Part shown: piece by piece, positions 7,484-15,521 of the stretch | Numbering within the stretch: position 1 is the first letter of the stretch | Layout: each line of letters starts with the position of its first letter | The notes under the pieces: generated by a model | Told to the model about the DNA's origin: nothing | The model's database searches: none | Seen by the model: only the letters and a program-made list of their open reading frames with translations | NCBI RefSeq assembly: GCF_014203355.1 | Contig: NZ_JACHIR010000002.1 | Location: 372,001 to 436,000, forward strand | Direction of reading: 5' to 3' | Length of the DNA stretch: 64,000 nucleotides | Source of the DNA: Kutzneria kofuensis | Lineage (GTDB): Bacteria > Actinomycetota > Actinomycetes > Mycobacteriales > Pseudonocardiaceae | Made by a program: the position numbers and the translations under genes

Positions 7484-9316
7484 TCAGCGGCTGCCGACGG
7501 CGTCGCCGGGCACCAGGCCCAGGGACCGGGCCTGGGCGAACGTGTCGTAGAACTCGCGCAGGCGGATCAGCTTCCCGTCCCGCACGTCGATGATCATCAC
7601 GTAGTGGTTCTCGTGCGCGCCGTCCGGCGTCGTCACTCGGCCCACGTACTCGGCGAGCACGCGTCCGGGTCGGGCGAAGGCCTGCACCTCGATGTCGCGG
7701 TGCTCGATCGAGGTGATCGACGCCGCCACCGACGTGTACAGGTTCGACACCTCTTCCCTGCCCTCCCAACGGGTGCGGCGCTCGGGCAGCGCGTACACCA
7801 TCTCCAGCACCACGTCGTCGGCCAGCAGGGCCAGCGCGACGTCGAGATCGCCGCGGCCGACCGCCTCGACGAACGTGCGCACGATCCGCTCCGGGTCGTT
7901 GTCCATCATCTCTTCCTTGTCGTCGGAGTCGGTGTCCCGCCGGGACCGCTTGGCGCCGCCCGGCAGCAGCAGCGCGGTCGCCACGGCCGCGACAACCAGG
8001 ACCACGCCACCGACGATCAGGGACATGGTCATGCCCGCCGCGAAGGCCAGGCCCGCGACGAAGGCGCCGCACGCGGCGACGCCGACCGCACCGCCGAGCT
8101 GCCGGGCGGCGTTGAGGATGCCCGAGGCCAGGCCGGAGCGGTGCGACTCCACCGAGTCGATCAGCGCGGAGGTCATCGCCGGGGTGGCCAGCGCACCACC
8201 GACGCCCACCGGGACCAGCAGCAGCACGACGATCCAGGTTGCTGTCGCGGTCGTCACGAACAGCAGGCCGACCATGCCGACGGCCAGGATGAGCAGCCCG
8301 ATCACCATGGGCGGGCGCGGGCCGTAGCGGCCGACCATGCGCCCGGCGGCGACGTTGATCACCGCGGTCAGCGCCGTCATCGGCACGAAGATCAGGCCGG
8401 TCACCAGCGCCGACTCCCCGCGCAACTGCTGGAAGTACAGCGTCATCACGAAAACCGTGCCGTAGAAGGCGAAGCACAGCGCGAACCCGGTCAGGGTGGT
8501 CACGATGGTGACCGGGGCACGGAAGAGCTCCAACGGCACCGCGGGGTGCTTCGACCGCTTCTCCACAACGATGAACGCGGCCGCGGCGACCAGGAAGACC
8601 ACCAGCGCGATGACGCCGAGCAGGTCGATGCCCGAGCTGCCGGCCCGGATCACCGAGAACACGACCGCGGCCATGGCCAGCACGCACAACACCTGGCCCG
8701 GAACGTCCAGCGCGGTCTTGTGGGGCTCCGGGCGCGGCGCGCGCATCAGGCCCACGAGGCCGAAGATGCCGGCGGGGACGTTGATGAAGAAGATCGCGGG
8801 CCAGCCCAGCGCCGAGGTCAGCAGGCCACCGGCCAGCGGCGCGGCCGCCATGGCGATACCACCGCCGGCAGTCCAGATCGCGACGCCCCGAGCCCGCGCG
8901 GCCGGGTCGTCGTAGGCGTGCCGCACCAACGACAGCGAGGCCGGCAGCAACAGCGCGGCCGCGGCGCCCTGCACGAACCGGGCGGCGACCAGCGCTGGCA
9001 TCGCCGGGGCCAACCCGCAGGCCGCGGAGGCCAGGGTGAACAGCCCCAGTCCGATGCCGAAGCACCGGCTCGGACCGATGCGGTCCGAGATGGCGCCGGC
9101 CGACAGCAGCAACGCGGCGAACATCAGCGCGTAGCCGTCGACGATCCACTGCAGGCCCTCGACACCGCCGCCCAGTTGCGCGCCGATCGACGGCAGCGCG
9201 ACGGTCACGACGTTGGCGTCCAGCACCGTCACGAACATTCCCACGCACGCGACCGCGACCGTCAGTCCCGCGAATACCCTCGTACCGCCCGTCTTGTCAC
9301 CAGTCACGCGATCCAT
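7484..9316 (-). CDS. MFS exporter (DHA2 type) fused to a C-terminal SnoaL-like domain
   Basis: A 610-residue protein with two parts. Residues 1 to about 460 are a 14-helix DHA2-type drug exporter (VTVLDANVVTVALPSIGAQL in helix 1; GAISDRIGPSRCFGIG as motif A). Residues from about 470 are a SnoaL/NTF2-like domain (PERIVRTFVEAVGRGDLDVALALLADDVV, in parts; ending REFYDTFAQ). No stop lies between them. The linker is charged (KRSRRDTDSDDKEE). A ribosome-binding-like AAGGAAGAG (7910-7918) sits directly before two in-frame ATGs (7909, 7906), so a free SnoaL protein might also be made. A cytoplasmic ligand-binding domain on an exporter could deliver or sense the exported compound. Confidence 0.8.
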   Translation of the reverse strand: MDRVTGDKTGGTRVFAGLTVAVACVGMFVTVLDANVVTVALPSIGAQLGGGVEGLQWIVDGYALMFAALLLSAGAISDRIGPSRCFGIGLGLFTLASAACGLAPAMPALVAARFVQGAAAALLLPASLSLVRHAYDDPAARARGVAIWTAGGGIAMAAAPLAGGLLTSALGWPAIFFINVPAGIFGLVGLMRAPRPEPHKTALDVPGQVLCVLAMAAVVFSVIRAGSSGIDLLGVIALVVFLVAAAAFIVVEKRSKHPAVPLELFRAPVTIVTTLTGFALCFAFYGTVFVMTLYFQQLRGESALVTGLIFVPMTALTAVINVAAGRMVGRYGPRPPMVIGLLILAVGMVGLLFVTTATATWIVVLLLVPVGVGGALATPAMTSALIDSVESHRSGLASGILNAARQLGGAVGVAACGAFVAGLAFAAGMTMSLIVGGVVLVVAAVATALLLPGGAKRSRRDTDSDDKEEMMDNDPERIVRTFVEAVGRGDLDVALALLADDVVLEMVYALPERRTRWEGREEVSNLYTSVAASITSIEHRDIEVQAFARPGRVLAEYVGRVTTPDGAHENHYVMIIDVRDGKLIRLREFYDTFAQARSLGLVPGDAVGSR

Positions 9317-9532
9317 AATCGCCCGGCCTGCGCCGACTTTCCAATGCCAATTGTCATGCCCGCCAGGAATGACTCAATGGACTTACGTCAGTCGGCGCCA
9401 TGTCACTCGGCCGCACGCAACGGCCGTCTGGTGCCTGGTCGCAGCCACCAGCCAGCCTGCCACCAGGCACGATGCCTCTGCGAAGGCCAACCGGGCTCGC
9501 AGCGAAAGGTGGGCAAGAATTGCTCCCGATCA
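9317..9532. other. intergenic stretch, no gene seen
   Basis: No convincing coding sequence. It contains one inverted repeat, GTGCCTGGT at 9431-9439 and ACCAGGCAC at 9462-9470, with a 22-base loop and no T-tract. That makes it a weak terminator or operator candidate. The promoter of the minus-strand MFS-SnoaL gene should lie just beyond 9316 but I see no clear boxes. Confidence 0.4.
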
Positions 9533-9715
9533 CCCGGAAGAGTGAATAACCCGTGAGGGAGGTTTATTCTCCGACAAGTGGCACGCCGGTCGCATCACAT
9601 CGTGGTTTTTCCTTTTCACGTCATGGGTAGTCCACATCGTTCGGAAGACGTCGCTGTTCACGGAAAGGCCACCGACCAGTTCGGCCAGCGCCGGGCTCGC
9701 GAAGACGAGGGCGTC
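9533..9715 (-). pseudogene. remnant of an XRE/MmyB-type regulator (C-terminal piece)
   Basis: In one minus-strand frame the peptide contains ALAELVGGLSVNSDVFRTMW followed by TTHDVKRKNHDV. This matches the C-terminal signature of MmyB-type XRE regulators (a segment ending L-S-x-x-S-x-x-F-R-x-x-W-x-x-H-D-V). The expected remainder of the ligand-binding domain is lost after about residue 48, and no helix-turn-helix is found upstream, where the frame runs antiphase through the racemase gene. This is a decayed fragment, not a functional gene. Confidence 0.55.
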
Positions 9716-10412
9716 AATCGGCGACGCCGAGGGCCCGGTCGAGGGCGGCCTGGCAGTGCAGCGCGGTGGTCGCGAACACCGGGACGTCGAGATCCCCAGG
9801 TCCGATGCTGAGTTCGAGCTCCGTGCAGCCGAGCACGATGCCTTCCGCGCCGGAGTCCAGCAGGGACCGACATACGTCGAGCAACTGGTCGTGGGATGCA
9901 CCGTCGACCCGACCGACACACAGCTCGTCGAAGATGATCCGCTGCACCGCCTGCCGGTCGGCCTCGCTGGGAACGACCGCCTGAACGCCGTGGGAAGCGA
10001 GCCGGTCACGATAGAAGGACTGCTCCATCGTGTACCGCGTCCCGAGCAGCCCCACCCGACCAACGCCAGCGGCGAGAGCGGCCGAGGCGGTCACGTCGCA
10101 GAGGTGCAGCACGGGGATGGAGACGGCGGCGGCGACCTCGTCGTAGACCTTGTGCAGGGTGTTCGTCGCCAGGAGCGCGAAGGCAGCGCCGGCGGCCTCC
10201 AGCGAGCGGGCCTCTTCGACCAGCACGGACGCGACGCCGGACCAGTCGCCGTCGGCCATCATCTGCTCGACGGGCGCGAAGTCCACAGTCGCGACCCGGA
10301 GCCGCGCGGAGTGCAGGCCGCCGAGCCGGGCCCGCACGCCCTCGTTCAGCAGCCGCAGGTACTCCGCGGTCGACTCCCAGCTCAGGCCCCCGATGATCCC
10401 GATCAGTTCCAT
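9714..10412 (-). CDS. aspartate/glutamate racemase family protein
   Basis: A 232-residue protein of the Asp/Glu racemase family, which interconverts L- and D-amino acids without PLP through two residues on opposite faces of the substrate. The second catalytic position is Cys in LGCTEL. At the first, where most racemases have Cys, this protein has Thr (ATNTLHK). The same Thr/Cys pair is known from the E. coli YgeA L-aspartate/glutamate-specific racemase. The ATG at 10412 begins the conserved MELIGIIGGLSWEST; a longer frame to 10445 is unlikely. It is divergent from a LysR gene. It might supply D-Asp or D-Glu, but no NRPS module seen here calls for them. Confidence 0.8.
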   Translation of the reverse strand: MELIGIIGGLSWESTAEYLRLLNEGVRARLGGLHSARLRVATVDFAPVEQMMADGDWSGVASVLVEEARSLEAAGAAFALLATNTLHKVYDEVAAAVSIPVLHLCDVTASAALAAGVGRVGLLGTRYTMEQSFYRDRLASHGVQAVVPSEADRQAVQRIIFDELCVGRVDGASHDQLLDVCRSLLDSGAEGIVLGCTELELSIGPGDLDVPVFATTALHCQAALDRALGVAD

Positions 10413-10485
10413 GATTTCCAGGGTCGGGGACAGGACCCGTAACAAGAAGAGCGAGTTCGTGACACCACCTGGCAGTATCGGTTAC

Positions 10486-11373
10486 ATGCTGGACCTCGAT
10501 CCCCGGAGCCTGGTCGTGCTCCACCTCATCGACCGCACCGGCTCCATGTCCGCCGCGGCCCGGGAACTCGGCTGGACGCACCCGGCGATCAGCCAGCACG
10601 TCAAGCGGCTCGAACGCGCCGCCGGCTGCGAACTCGTCGAGCGGCACGGTCGCGGCGTCCGGCTCACCCCGGCCGGCGTCGTCCTCGGACGGTACGCGGC
10701 GGAGATCGCCGCATCCCTCACCGCGGCCCGCGATTGCCTGCCCGACCTGGCGCAGGGTCACGCCCCACGGCTTCGGGTCGCGGCGTTCCCGACGGCGTGT
10801 GCCACCCTGGTGGTCGACGCCGTCAACTCACTCCCGGACGGCCTGCGAGTCGACATCCGGCAAGCGGAACCGCCGGAGGCGCTGGCCGCGCTGCAGGACG
10901 GCGAGGTCGACGTGGCGGTGACGTTCCATGACGAGCCGCCGCACGGCGACGGAGTCACGGTCCTCGGCCGCGATCCCCTCCTCGCCGCGCTGCCGGCCGC
11001 GCACCCGCTGGCGGCGAAGGAAACCTTGGCGATCAGCGATCTCCGCACGGCCACGGTCATCGCCGGATGTCCACTGTGCCAGGAGCGGTTCGTCCGCCAC
11101 TGCGCACGGGAATCGTTCCGGCCCGTGCTGCACCACCAGGTCACCGACGACTACGTGTTGATGCAGGCGATGGTCGCGGCCGGGCAAGGCATCGCGATCC
11201 TGCCGGGCCTCACCCTCTCCGCTCATCGCCGTGACGACATCGTCACGATGCCGTTGGACCCGCCGTTGCACAGGGAAATCGCGGTGTGGCTGCCGCCCGA
11301 GCGGCACACGCCGCCGGCGGCGCGACAACTGCTCGACGCACTCTCGGTAGCTCACGCAATAATGCGCCAATAA
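10486..11373 (+). CDS. LysR-family transcriptional regulator
   Basis: A 295-residue LysR protein. Residues about 5-60 form the helix-turn-helix (HLIDRTGSMSAAARELGWTH then PAISQHVKRLERAAGCELVE); the rest is an effector-binding domain ending in VWLPPERHTPPAARQLLDAL. The ATG at 10486 is chosen because it begins the domain; 73 bp separate it from the divergent racemase, which it probably regulates. Its last codons lie inside the candidate activator repeats for the following biosynthetic operon (11356-11373), so the operator is embedded in this coding sequence. Confidence 0.85.
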   Translation: MLDLDPRSLVVLHLIDRTGSMSAAARELGWTHPAISQHVKRLERAAGCELVERHGRGVRLTPAGVVLGRYAAEIAASLTAARDCLPDLAQGHAPRLRVAAFPTACATLVVDAVNSLPDGLRVDIRQAEPPEALAALQDGEVDVAVTFHDEPPHGDGVTVLGRDPLLAALPAAHPLAAKETLAISDLRTATVIAGCPLCQERFVRHCARESFRPVLHHQVTDDYVLMQAMVAAGQGIAILPGLTLSAHRRDDIVTMPLDPPLHREIAVWLPPERHTPPAARQLLDALSVAHAIMRQ

Positions 11374-11389
11374 GGCCCCTGGATAGCGT
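11356..11389 (+). promoter_or_regulatory. candidate SARP-type promoter of the A-T/Dap operon
   Basis: Heptads GCAATAA (11356-11362) and CCAATAA (11367-11373) repeat with an 11-bp period. Ten bases later is a -10 box TAGCGT (11384-11389). The exporter/NRPS promoter at 18600-18633 has the same layout and an identical -10 box. This is the geometry known for Streptomyces antibiotic regulatory proteins (SARPs), which replace a missing -35 box. Binding is inferred. Confidence 0.55.
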
Positions 11390-11427
11390 GGCGGCTCGGG
11401 AGCAACCGAACCGTTCGAGGGGGTCGT

Positions 11428-13479
11428 ATGGACAGCGCCCACGGGCTCGCGGAGGCGGCGGGAAAGCTCGGCGTGACCGAGGAAATCCTGCTGCTCGCGG
11501 CGCACGCGAAGGTGCTGAGCGTGCTCACCGGCGAGGGCGCGGTCCAGTTGGGTCACGGGGGCCGGGTCGTCGTCCGCGACGGGACGTGGCGCGACCTCGT
11601 CGAGGCGACGGCGGCATCCCGGGTCGAACCGCACACACCGGTCTTCGATGACGAGCGTGTCGCGGGATATCACGCCAAGGCGCTGAGCCTGCTGATCGCC
11701 GACCCGGATGCCGACCACGACGCGGAAACCCTGCTGGGCGACGAGGAACTGCACCTCCAGGTGCACGGAATGGCCGGCCGGCAGCGGGAATTGCCGAACC
11801 GCCGCATGCACGAGCTGTTCGAGGAACGAGTCGAGCGGCACCCGGACGCGATCGCGGCGGAATGCCGGGGCGAGCGCTGGACGTACCGCGAGCTGAACGC
11901 CCGCGCCAACCGCATCGCGCATTTCCTCCTCGGCAAGGAGATCCAGGCCGAGGACGTCGTCGCGGTCATCTCCGAGCGCAACCTGGACTGGATGGCCGCG
12001 GTGCTCGGCGTGTTCAAGGCGGGTGCGGTGTACCTGCCGATCGAGCCGAACTTCCCGGCCGAGCGCATCGAGGCGATGCTCACCCGCAGCAACGCGGCCG
12101 TGCGACTGACCGAGCCGGTGCTCAAGGCCATCACCGGCGGCCCGACGACCAATCCGAACGTCGCGGTCGAGCAAGACCAGTTGGCGTACATCTACTTCAC
12201 CTCCGGCTCCACGGGCCAGCCCAAGGGCGCCATGTGCGAGCACGGCGGCATGATCAACCATCTTTACGCCAAGATCGACGATCTGGGCATCGACGAGGGC
12301 GCGGCGGTGGCGCAGACCGCGCCGCAGTGTTTCGACATCTCGCTGTGGCAGCTGGTGTCGGCGCTGCTGGTCGGTGGCCGCACGGTCATCGTGCCGCAGC
12401 AGGACATCCTCGACATCAACCGGTTCCTGGACACGGTGGAAAAAGCCGAAGTCGAGGTACTGCAGCTGGTCCCCTCCTATTTGGAGGTCGTGCTCTCCGA
12501 GCTGGAGGTCCGCCCGCGCGAGCTGCCGGCGCTGCGCTGCGTCTCCGTCACGGGCGAGGCCATCAAGAAGGAACTGGTGCAGCGCTGGTTCGCGCACCGT
12601 CCAAACGGGACATTGGTGAACGCCTACGGCCTCACCGAGACCTCAGACGACACCAACCACGAGGTCATGACCGAGGTGCCGGCGACCGAGTCGGTGCCGC
12701 TGGGCAAGCCCGTCGCCAACGTCACGGTCTACGTGCTCGACGAGCGCCTCCGCCCGGCGCCGCTGGGTTCCGTCGGCGAGATCGCGTTCTCCGGCATCTG
12801 CGTGGGCCGCGGCTACATCAACGACCCGGAACGCACCGCGGCCGCCTTCATGGACGACCCGCTGCGCCCCGGCCAGCGGATGTACCGTTCCGGCGACTTC
12901 GGCCGCTGGCTGCCGGACGGACGGCTGGAGTTCCTCGGCCGCCGCGACGCCCAGGTGAAGATCCGGGGTTTCCGCATCGAGATCGGCGAGGTGGAGAACC
13001 GGCTGCTCGGCGCGCCCGGCGTGAAGGACGCGGCGGTGGTCGTCGCCGACGGCCCGCAGCTGGTGGCGTTCTTCTCCGCCGCTGGCGACCTGACCGGCGA
13101 GCAGCTGCTCGCGCACGCCGCCGAGTCGCTCGCCGAGTACATGGTGCCCAGCGCGGCGCACCGGCTGGACAAGCTGCCCCTCACCGACAACGGCAAGATC
13201 GACAAGAAGGCGCTCAAGGCCGCCGCCGACGACCTGTCGCGCCAGGGTTACGTGGCTCCCGCCACGGACGCGGAGCGCCGGCTCGCCGCCGTGTGGGCCG
13301 AGGTGCTCGGCGTGCCGGTCGACAAGATCGGCGCCGACGCGGACTTCTTCGAGCTGGGCGGCACCTCGCTGAGCGCGGTCCGGTTGGCGATCAAGCTGAA
13401 GCCCGCGGTCTCGCTGACCGACATCACGGCCGCCCCGACCCTGAGCAAGCTCGCCGCGCTCGTCGAACAGGCCGGCTGA
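11428..13479 (+). CDS. stand-alone NRPS didomain: adenylation + thiolation (A-T)
   Basis: A 683-residue protein. Residues about 1-125 look like the eroded end of a condensation domain. An adenylation domain follows (YFTSGSTGQPKG near residue 255, YGLTET, RSGDFGRW, NGKIDKK near 590), then a carrier domain with FFELGGTSLSAV near 640, whose Ser takes the phosphopantetheine. My reading of the specificity code is DIWQSTADDK; the two acidic residues at positions 330/331 suggest a basic side chain. The operon makes 2,3-diaminopropionate (SbnA/SbnB), so Dap is the likely substrate. With no C domain it must pass its aminoacyl group elsewhere, most simply to the A-less module 7. A good GAGGGGG site precedes the ATG. 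Confidence 0.85.
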   Translation: MDSAHGLAEAAGKLGVTEEILLLAAHAKVLSVLTGEGAVQLGHGGRVVVRDGTWRDLVEATAASRVEPHTPVFDDERVAGYHAKALSLLIADPDADHDAETLLGDEELHLQVHGMAGRQRELPNRRMHELFEERVERHPDAIAAECRGERWTYRELNARANRIAHFLLGKEIQAEDVVAVISERNLDWMAAVLGVFKAGAVYLPIEPNFPAERIEAMLTRSNAAVRLTEPVLKAITGGPTTNPNVAVEQDQLAYIYFTSGSTGQPKGAMCEHGGMINHLYAKIDDLGIDEGAAVAQTAPQCFDISLWQLVSALLVGGRTVIVPQQDILDINRFLDTVEKAEVEVLQLVPSYLEVVLSELEVRPRELPALRCVSVTGEAIKKELVQRWFAHRPNGTLVNAYGLTETSDDTNHEVMTEVPATESVPLGKPVANVTVYVLDERLRPAPLGSVGEIAFSGICVGRGYINDPERTAAAFMDDPLRPGQRMYRSGDFGRWLPDGRLEFLGRRDAQVKIRGFRIEIGEVENRLLGAPGVKDAAVVVADGPQLVAFFSAAGDLTGEQLLAHAAESLAEYMVPSAAHRLDKLPLTDNGKIDKKALKAAADDLSRQGYVAPATDAERRLAAVWAEVLGVPVDKIGADADFFELGGTSLSAVRLAIKLKPAVSLTDITAAPTLSKLAALVEQAG

Positions 13480-13490
13480 AAGGAGTTTCG

Positions 13491-14471
13491 ATGTCGTCCC
13501 TGGTGGAGGCGTTCGCGCCGCTGCTCGAAGGCAGACCGCCGGTCCTGCGGGCGTACGCGAACAGCGACGCCGAGGGCTGGGTCGCCGGCAACCTGGACAC
13601 GCTGCGGGCCGCCGTGCTCGGCCACGGCTCGGTGGTGGTGCGTGGCCTCGACGTCGCCGACGCGGCTCAGGCCGGCCGCCTGGCCAAGCTGATCACCGGT
13701 GAGTTGATCACCGAGCGCGAGTCGTTCGCGCCGCGCACCAGCTACGCGCCGGCCGTCTACTCCTCGTCGGCGTGGCCGGCAAACCAGCCGATGTGCATGC
13801 ACCACGAGCTGAGCTACGCCCAGGAGCTGCCCGGCACGATGGTGTTCGCCTGCCTGCAGGCCCCGACAACCGGCGGTGAGACCGCCGTCGCCGACGCCGC
13901 GGCCGTGCTGGCCGACCTGCCGCCGGACATCGTGTCCCGGTTCGAGCGCGACGGCTGGCTGCTGATCCGCAACTACGGCGAGACCATCGGCGTGCCATGG
14001 CAGCAGGCGTTCGGCACCGACGACCCGGCCGAGGTGGAGGCCTACTGCCGGGCCAACGACACCGAGTTCGAGTGGACCGAGGCCGGCCTGCGCACCCGGC
14101 AGGTCCGCACCGCCGTCGCGCACCACCCGGTGACCGGGCAGCGGCTGTGGTTCAACCAGATCGCGTTCCTCAACGAGCTGACCATGGATCCGGACGTGCG
14201 CGAGTACCTGGCGATGGTGCTCGGCCCGGACGGACTGCCGTTCACCACCCGCTACGGCGACGGCGAGCCGATCCCGGCCGAGGTGGTGGACGTGATCAAC
14301 GAGGTCTACCAGCGGCACACCGCCAGCACGCCGTGGCAGCGCGGCGACCTGATGCTGGTGGACAACCTCCGCACCGCACACAGCCGGCAGCCCTACGAGG
14401 GTGACCGCGAGATCGTCGTCGCGATGGGGGATCCCGTCCGGCGCACCGACATCAGATGGAGCCGTTCATGA
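13491..14471 (+). CDS. SyrP-like Fe(II)/2-oxoglutarate oxygenase (TauD/TfdA fold)
   Basis: A 326-residue non-haem iron oxygenase similar to SyrP, which hydroxylates a carrier-bound amino acid. The metal triad is visible: H-H-E in MCMHHELSYAQELPG (His and Glu of HxE) and the distal His in DNLRTAHSRQPYEG, with the 2-oxoglutarate-binding Arg in GDREIVVAMG. The Glu is kept, so this is a hydroxylase-type and not a halogenase-type site, where that residue is Ala or Gly. AAAGGAG precedes the ATG. It follows the stand-alone A-T gene by 11 bp and overlaps sbnB (ATGA), so its substrate is probably the aminoacyl group on that carrier, perhaps Dap at its beta carbon. Desaturation is an alternative. Confidence 0.8.
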   Translation: MSSLVEAFAPLLEGRPPVLRAYANSDAEGWVAGNLDTLRAAVLGHGSVVVRGLDVADAAQAGRLAKLITGELITERESFAPRTSYAPAVYSSSAWPANQPMCMHHELSYAQELPGTMVFACLQAPTTGGETAVADAAAVLADLPPDIVSRFERDGWLLIRNYGETIGVPWQQAFGTDDPAEVEAYCRANDTEFEWTEAGLRTRQVRTAVAHHPVTGQRLWFNQIAFLNELTMDPDVREYLAMVLGPDGLPFTTRYGDGEPIPAEVVDVINEVYQRHTASTPWQRGDLMLVDNLRTAHSRQPYEGDREIVVAMGDPVRRTDIRWSRS

Positions 14472-15505
14472 CCGACCCGCAGGTGCCGCCGTTCGCCGTG
14501 ATCCCCGGCAGCCAGGTGCACCGAGTGCTCGACGGCAACGAGAAGCGTGTCGTCGAGATCGTGGAGGCGGCCTACCGGGTGCACGGCGGCGGCGACACCG
14601 TCAACCCGCCGTCGTACTTCCTGCGCTTCCCGGACCGGCCGACCTCGCGGATCATCGCGCTGCCCGCCTCGATCGGCGGCGACGTCGCGGTGGACGGCCT
14701 GAAGTGGATCTCCAGCTTCCCGGAGAACGTGCGGCGCGGCGTGCCCCGCGCCTCGGCGGTGCTGATCCTCAACGACCGCGACACCGGCTATCCGCTGGCC
14801 TGCATGGAGGCGTCCATCATCAGCGCCGCCCGCACGGCCGCGTCCGCCGCGCTGGCCGCGGACGTGTTGACCCGCGGCCGAAACCGTCCCCGCCGGATCG
14901 GTTTCTTCGGCGTCGGCCTGATCGCCCGCTACATCCACACCTACCTGGCCGGAACGGGGTGGGAGTTCGACGAGATCGGCGTGCACGACCTGTCGACCGA
15001 GCACGCCGAGGGCTTCAAGGGCTACCTGGAGCGCAGCGGAACCGGCGCGACGATCACCATCCGTGACAGCGCCGAGGACCTGATCCGCAGCAGCGACGTC
15101 GTGGTGTTCGCGACGGTCGCCGGCAGGCCGCACGTGTCCGATGTGGACTGGTTCGCACACAACCCGTTGGTGCTGCATGTGTCGCTGCGTGACCTCTCCC
15201 CCGAGGTGATCCTGGCCTCCACCAACATCGTCGACGACGTGGACCACTGCCTGAAGGCGGACACCTCGCCGCACCTGGCCGAGCAGCTGACCGGCGACCG
15301 GAGTTTCCTGGACGGCACGCTGTTCGACGTGCTGAGCGGGAACGTCGAGCTGCCGCGGGACAAGCCGCTGGTGTTCTCGCCGTTCGGGCTCGGCGTGCTG
15401 GACCTGGCCGTCGGCAAGCACGTGCACGACGAGCTGGCCGCGGCCAACGAGCTGTCGGTGGTGCCGGACTTCTTCCACGAACTCTCCCGATACGGCAGGT
15501 CCTGA
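14468..15505 (+). CDS. sbnB: SbnB-like N-(2-amino-2-carboxyethyl)-L-glutamate dehydrogenase
   Basis: A 345-residue member of the ornithine-cyclodeaminase/mu-crystallin family. In staphyloferrin B synthesis SbnB oxidises N-(2-amino-2-carboxyethyl)-glutamate to release L-2,3-diaminopropionate (Dap) and 2-oxoglutarate, using NAD. Supporting features are the family start (AVIPGSQVHRVLDGNEKRVVEIVEAAY, in parts), the substrate-contact stretch PENVRRGVPRASAV, and the Rossmann loop IGFFGVGLIARYIHTYL near residue 145. The ATG at 14468 overlaps the previous stop (ATGA). It is directly followed by the SbnA homologue; the pair is a recognised signature for Dap, as in VioK/VioB of viomycin clusters. Confidence 0.88.
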   Translation: MTDPQVPPFAVIPGSQVHRVLDGNEKRVVEIVEAAYRVHGGGDTVNPPSYFLRFPDRPTSRIIALPASIGGDVAVDGLKWISSFPENVRRGVPRASAVLILNDRDTGYPLACMEASIISAARTAASAALAADVLTRGRNRPRRIGFFGVGLIARYIHTYLAGTGWEFDEIGVHDLSTEHAEGFKGYLERSGTGATITIRDSAEDLIRSSDVVVFATVAGRPHVSDVDWFAHNPLVLHVSLRDLSPEVILASTNIVDDVDHCLKADTSPHLAEQLTGDRSFLDGTLFDVLSGNVELPRDKPLVFSPFGLGVLDLAVGKHVHDELAAANELSVVPDFFHELSRYGRS

Positions 15506-15521
15506 CGAAGGCGGGTTGGCC

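Noticed and set aside
13491-14471. Possible SyrB2-type halogenase
   Set aside because: The iron motif is H-H-E with Glu present; halogenases of this fold have Ala or Gly there to make room for chloride.
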